Positions 5,962 to 7,529 of a stretch of DNA of 7,529 nucleotides are shown here, one piece after another; positions within the stretch are counted from its first letter, which is position 1; each line of letters opens with the position of its first letter. The position numbers were made by a program, and so were the translations under genes. The stretch comes from Methylomonas sp. Lineage in GTDB: Bacteria > Pseudomonadota > Gammaproteobacteria > Methylococcales > Methylomonadaceae. Under the pieces are notes generated by a model, which worked only from the letters and a program-made list of their open reading frames with translations, had not been told where the DNA came from and ran no database searches. Location: NCBI GenBank assembly GCA_026988195.1, contig JALSLS010000427.1, positions 1 to 7,529 of the forward strand. Reading direction: 5' to 3'.

Positions 5962-5982
5962 TGAGTGTAATTTAACCCATAC

Positions 5983-7529
5983 CTAATGAGTAAAATTATG
6001 ATGCTGTTGCAAACGGTTAAAATCAACTAAGCTTGGATCAAATTTTGGTGGATCAAAATCAAAGACTGGCTGTATTTGAGGGAAAACCACGATGGGATCA
6101 AACGGTCTAGGGAAGCCAATACCTAAACAACTTTTAACAGCTAAGCTTTCCATCGATTGACCTCGTCTTTCAAGATCATTAAACTCCCTGCTGACAGGTT
6201 CTCCAACAGGGTCTGGAACAACAATACCTGTTAAGAATCCTGAAAGTGCCGTTGGAAATGTTGTGGGTTTGACGTGAGTAAAAGTCGTATTTGTTTCTCC
6301 TGCGTGGCAATCATCACATGTGTTTAATGATAATTTATGTCTTAATTCACCTTGCACAGTAGGGGTGCCTAAGGAAATATTTGTTTTATGACACGAGGGT
6401 ATGCTTGCAGGTAAAAGCCCAGGGTCAGTCGGTGCATTCCAAATGGTACCAAATCCATAATCAGTGTGAGAACCTAGAAAAGCGGAACCAGCAAAACTTT
6501 CGGGTACTGCATTTGTTTCACAGAGTATATTGTTAGCATTTTGTTCCATATATTCAGCTGTTGTTGCTGAGCCGAACCTAAATAAATCTGGGTCAGGTGT
6601 TTGTTTAACTGTAGCCGGTATAAGATCTGAACTGACTTGGTCAATAACAAACTCACGTAACTGCCAAGGAAAACTTAAGGCAATTTCATTCGTTCTTAAT
6701 TGATTCAATGCACTACCATTAGGCTTTGAAGGAGCAGCGTTAGCTAAAGTCACATCATCAGTAATATTTTGTAAAGCTGAGTTATAAGCGGGGCTACCTA
6801 AAGCTAAAGATGAAAGACTGATCCATTGATTAGCTCGCGTTTTAAGGTCATCACACAAACTACTGACATCGCCATATTCAAAAATAACCGTCATTTGTCG
6901 AGTTGAACCTAGATTACCTGATACACAGCTTGAATTGTTTGGGTCTACTAAACCAAAAACAAAGCGAATTTCTCCGGGGTTATTAGATTGGCCATATGCG
7001 GTAGTTTTAGCCAAATCAATACGATTAACTATCGCTAGTAAGCGAAAAGGCAAGTTATTCATATCTAGGGTACTAAAATTAAACCCATCCCAGCCAGGAA
7101 AAAAGTTTTGGATATTGGGTCTAGCAGGAATAGTAAAGCTATTCACTGTTTGGTCAGCCATCCATTTTCTTAACCAGGCATGGGTGAATTGCTGAGCATT
7201 AACACCGTTTGCCATATTTGTTATTAAGGTTTTAAATGACCAAGCTCCGTTTACATTCCCCAAAGACCCGTCGCCATCAACATCACAAACATCAAAGGTT
7301 CGAGTTGAATCAGCGGTAACATCAGGGTCAGTAATCATTAAACTGCGCATTTCATCATGAGCGACAGGTAAAGTTGTAAAGCTGTCAAACCTTGGAAGAA
7401 AGGGCCTTAATACAGTACCATCTATTAGTTTAATGGGTAATATTAAGGCTTTTGATTTTCTCACTTTGTCAGAGTTGAACTTTCTTTTTCCGATAAAATC
7501 TCTTCCTGAAAAGTCAGAAACCTCAACAG
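5983..7529 (-). CDS. Conserved protein of unknown function with one CxxCH heme-type motif, 5'-truncated by window edge
   Basis: The frame is open from the TAG at 5983-5985 to the right edge. The first start-like codon inside is GTG at 7464, but 21 further sense codons (VEVSDFSGRDFIG...) precede it without a stop, so the true start and any signal peptide are probably outside. Counting from that GTG: DVDGDGSLGN (61-70) resembles a calcium-binding DxDxDG loop; LPFRLLAIVNRIDL (138-151), GEIRFVFGLVDP (164-175) and MTVIFEYGD (191-199) look like a folded core; LNQLRTNEIA and FPWQLREFVIDQV follow; CDDCH (383-387) is a single c-type heme-binding motif in NTCDDCHAGETNTTFTHV; FNDLERRGQSMES is near the C-terminus. 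From memory the pattern resembles large uncharacterised exported proteins common in Myxococcota and scattered in Gammaproteobacteria. No function can be assigned. A single heme in an otherwise non-cytochrome protein is notable. Confidence 0.8.
   Translation of the reverse strand, partial: VEVSDFSGRDFIGKRKFNSDKVRKSKALILPIKLIDGTVLRPFLPRFDSFTTLPVAHDEMRSLMITDPDVTADSTRTFDVCDVDGDGSLGNVNGAWSFKTLITNMANGVNAQQFTHAWLRKWMADQTVNSFTIPARPNIQNFFPGWDGFNFSTLDMNNLPFRLLAIVNRIDLAKTTAYGQSNNPGEIRFVFGLVDPNNSSCVSGNLGSTRQMTVIFEYGDVSSLCDDLKTRANQWISLSSLALGSPAYNSALQNITDDVTLANAAPSKPNGSALNQLRTNEIALSFPWQLREFVIDQVSSDLIPATVKQTPDPDLFRFGSATTAEYMEQNANNILCETNAVPESFAGSAFLGSHTDYGFGTIWNAPTDPGLLPASIPSCHKTNISLGTPTVQGELRHKLSLNTCDDCHAGETNTTFTHVKPTTFPTALSGFLTGIVVPDPVGEPVSREFNDLERRGQSMESLAVKSCLGIGFPRPFDPIVVFPQIQPVFDFDPPKFDPSLVDFNRLQQHHNFTH

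Larger units (their letters stand above)
5377..5982. other. Non-coding region between the cyoE operon and the right-end gene
   Basis: These 606 bp show no convincing coding sequence. They hold a REP-like hairpin (5419-5452), the odd palindrome GAGAGGCTCTC near 5467 with a T6 run near 5492, a GC-rich hairpin (5511-5538), a 209-bp long palindrome (5601-5809), about 130 bp of AT-rich DNA in which I see nothing, and a terminator-like hairpin (5940-5961). The two flanking genes converge here, so it is a 3'-3' gap with no need for promoters, and it is unusually long for that arrangement. Confidence 0.8.

Noticed and set aside
6474..7195. Short frames 6474-6656 (minus) and 6935-7195 (plus) inside the right-end gene
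   Set aside because: Both overlap the long continuous minus-strand frame, which has conserved-looking blocks across the same positions.
7462..7464. GTG at 7464 as the true start of the right-end gene
   Set aside because: The frame stays open upstream to the window edge and the residues after the GTG do not look like a signal peptide, so an upstream start is more likely.

Overview
The window looks like a chromosomal segment from a moderately AT-rich gammaproteobacterium. The evidence is a tandem active/inactive pair of secreted M16 peptidases followed by rsmD, a heme O synthase of the proteobacterial CyoE/CtaB type, and a YbiB/TrpD2 protein. A marine lineage of the Methylophaga/Cycloclasticus sort would fit, but nothing here proves genus.

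Layout. On the minus strand (right to left, 3174 to 1) lie the catalytic M16 peptidase, its non-catalytic partner (11-nt overlap), a 343-bp repeat-filled gap, and the first 58 codons of rsmD, which runs off the left edge. A 103-bp divergent intergenic region (3175-3277) separates this from a plus-strand operon: cyoE, ybiB/trpD2 (4-nt ATGA overlap) and a 66-residue [2Fe-2S] BFD-type ferredoxin. From 5377 to 5982 there is about 600 bp of non-coding DNA full of palindromes. The right end holds a minus-strand gene (5983 to the edge). It is open through the window boundary, so it is 5'-truncated here. It encodes a conserved-looking protein of unknown function with one CxxCH heme-type motif.

How it fits together. 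The two M16 proteins probably form an envelope protease heterodimer, one giving zinc catalysis and the other substrate binding. CyoE makes heme O for terminal oxidases. YbiB/TrpD2 and the small Fe-S protein are co-transcribed with it; why is not clear.

The most unusual content is in the two non-coding stretches. Each holds a long imperfect palindrome (229-394 and 5601-5809). The two palindromes share a core motif although their outer arms differ. Each stretch also holds a REP-like hairpin sharing an identical 30-bp stretch, about 45 bp downstream of a stop codon and in the same orientation relative to the gene it follows. These look like members of dispersed repeat families (fold-back/MITE-like and REP/BIME-like). 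I see no clear defence system, CRISPR array, tRNA or rRNA.
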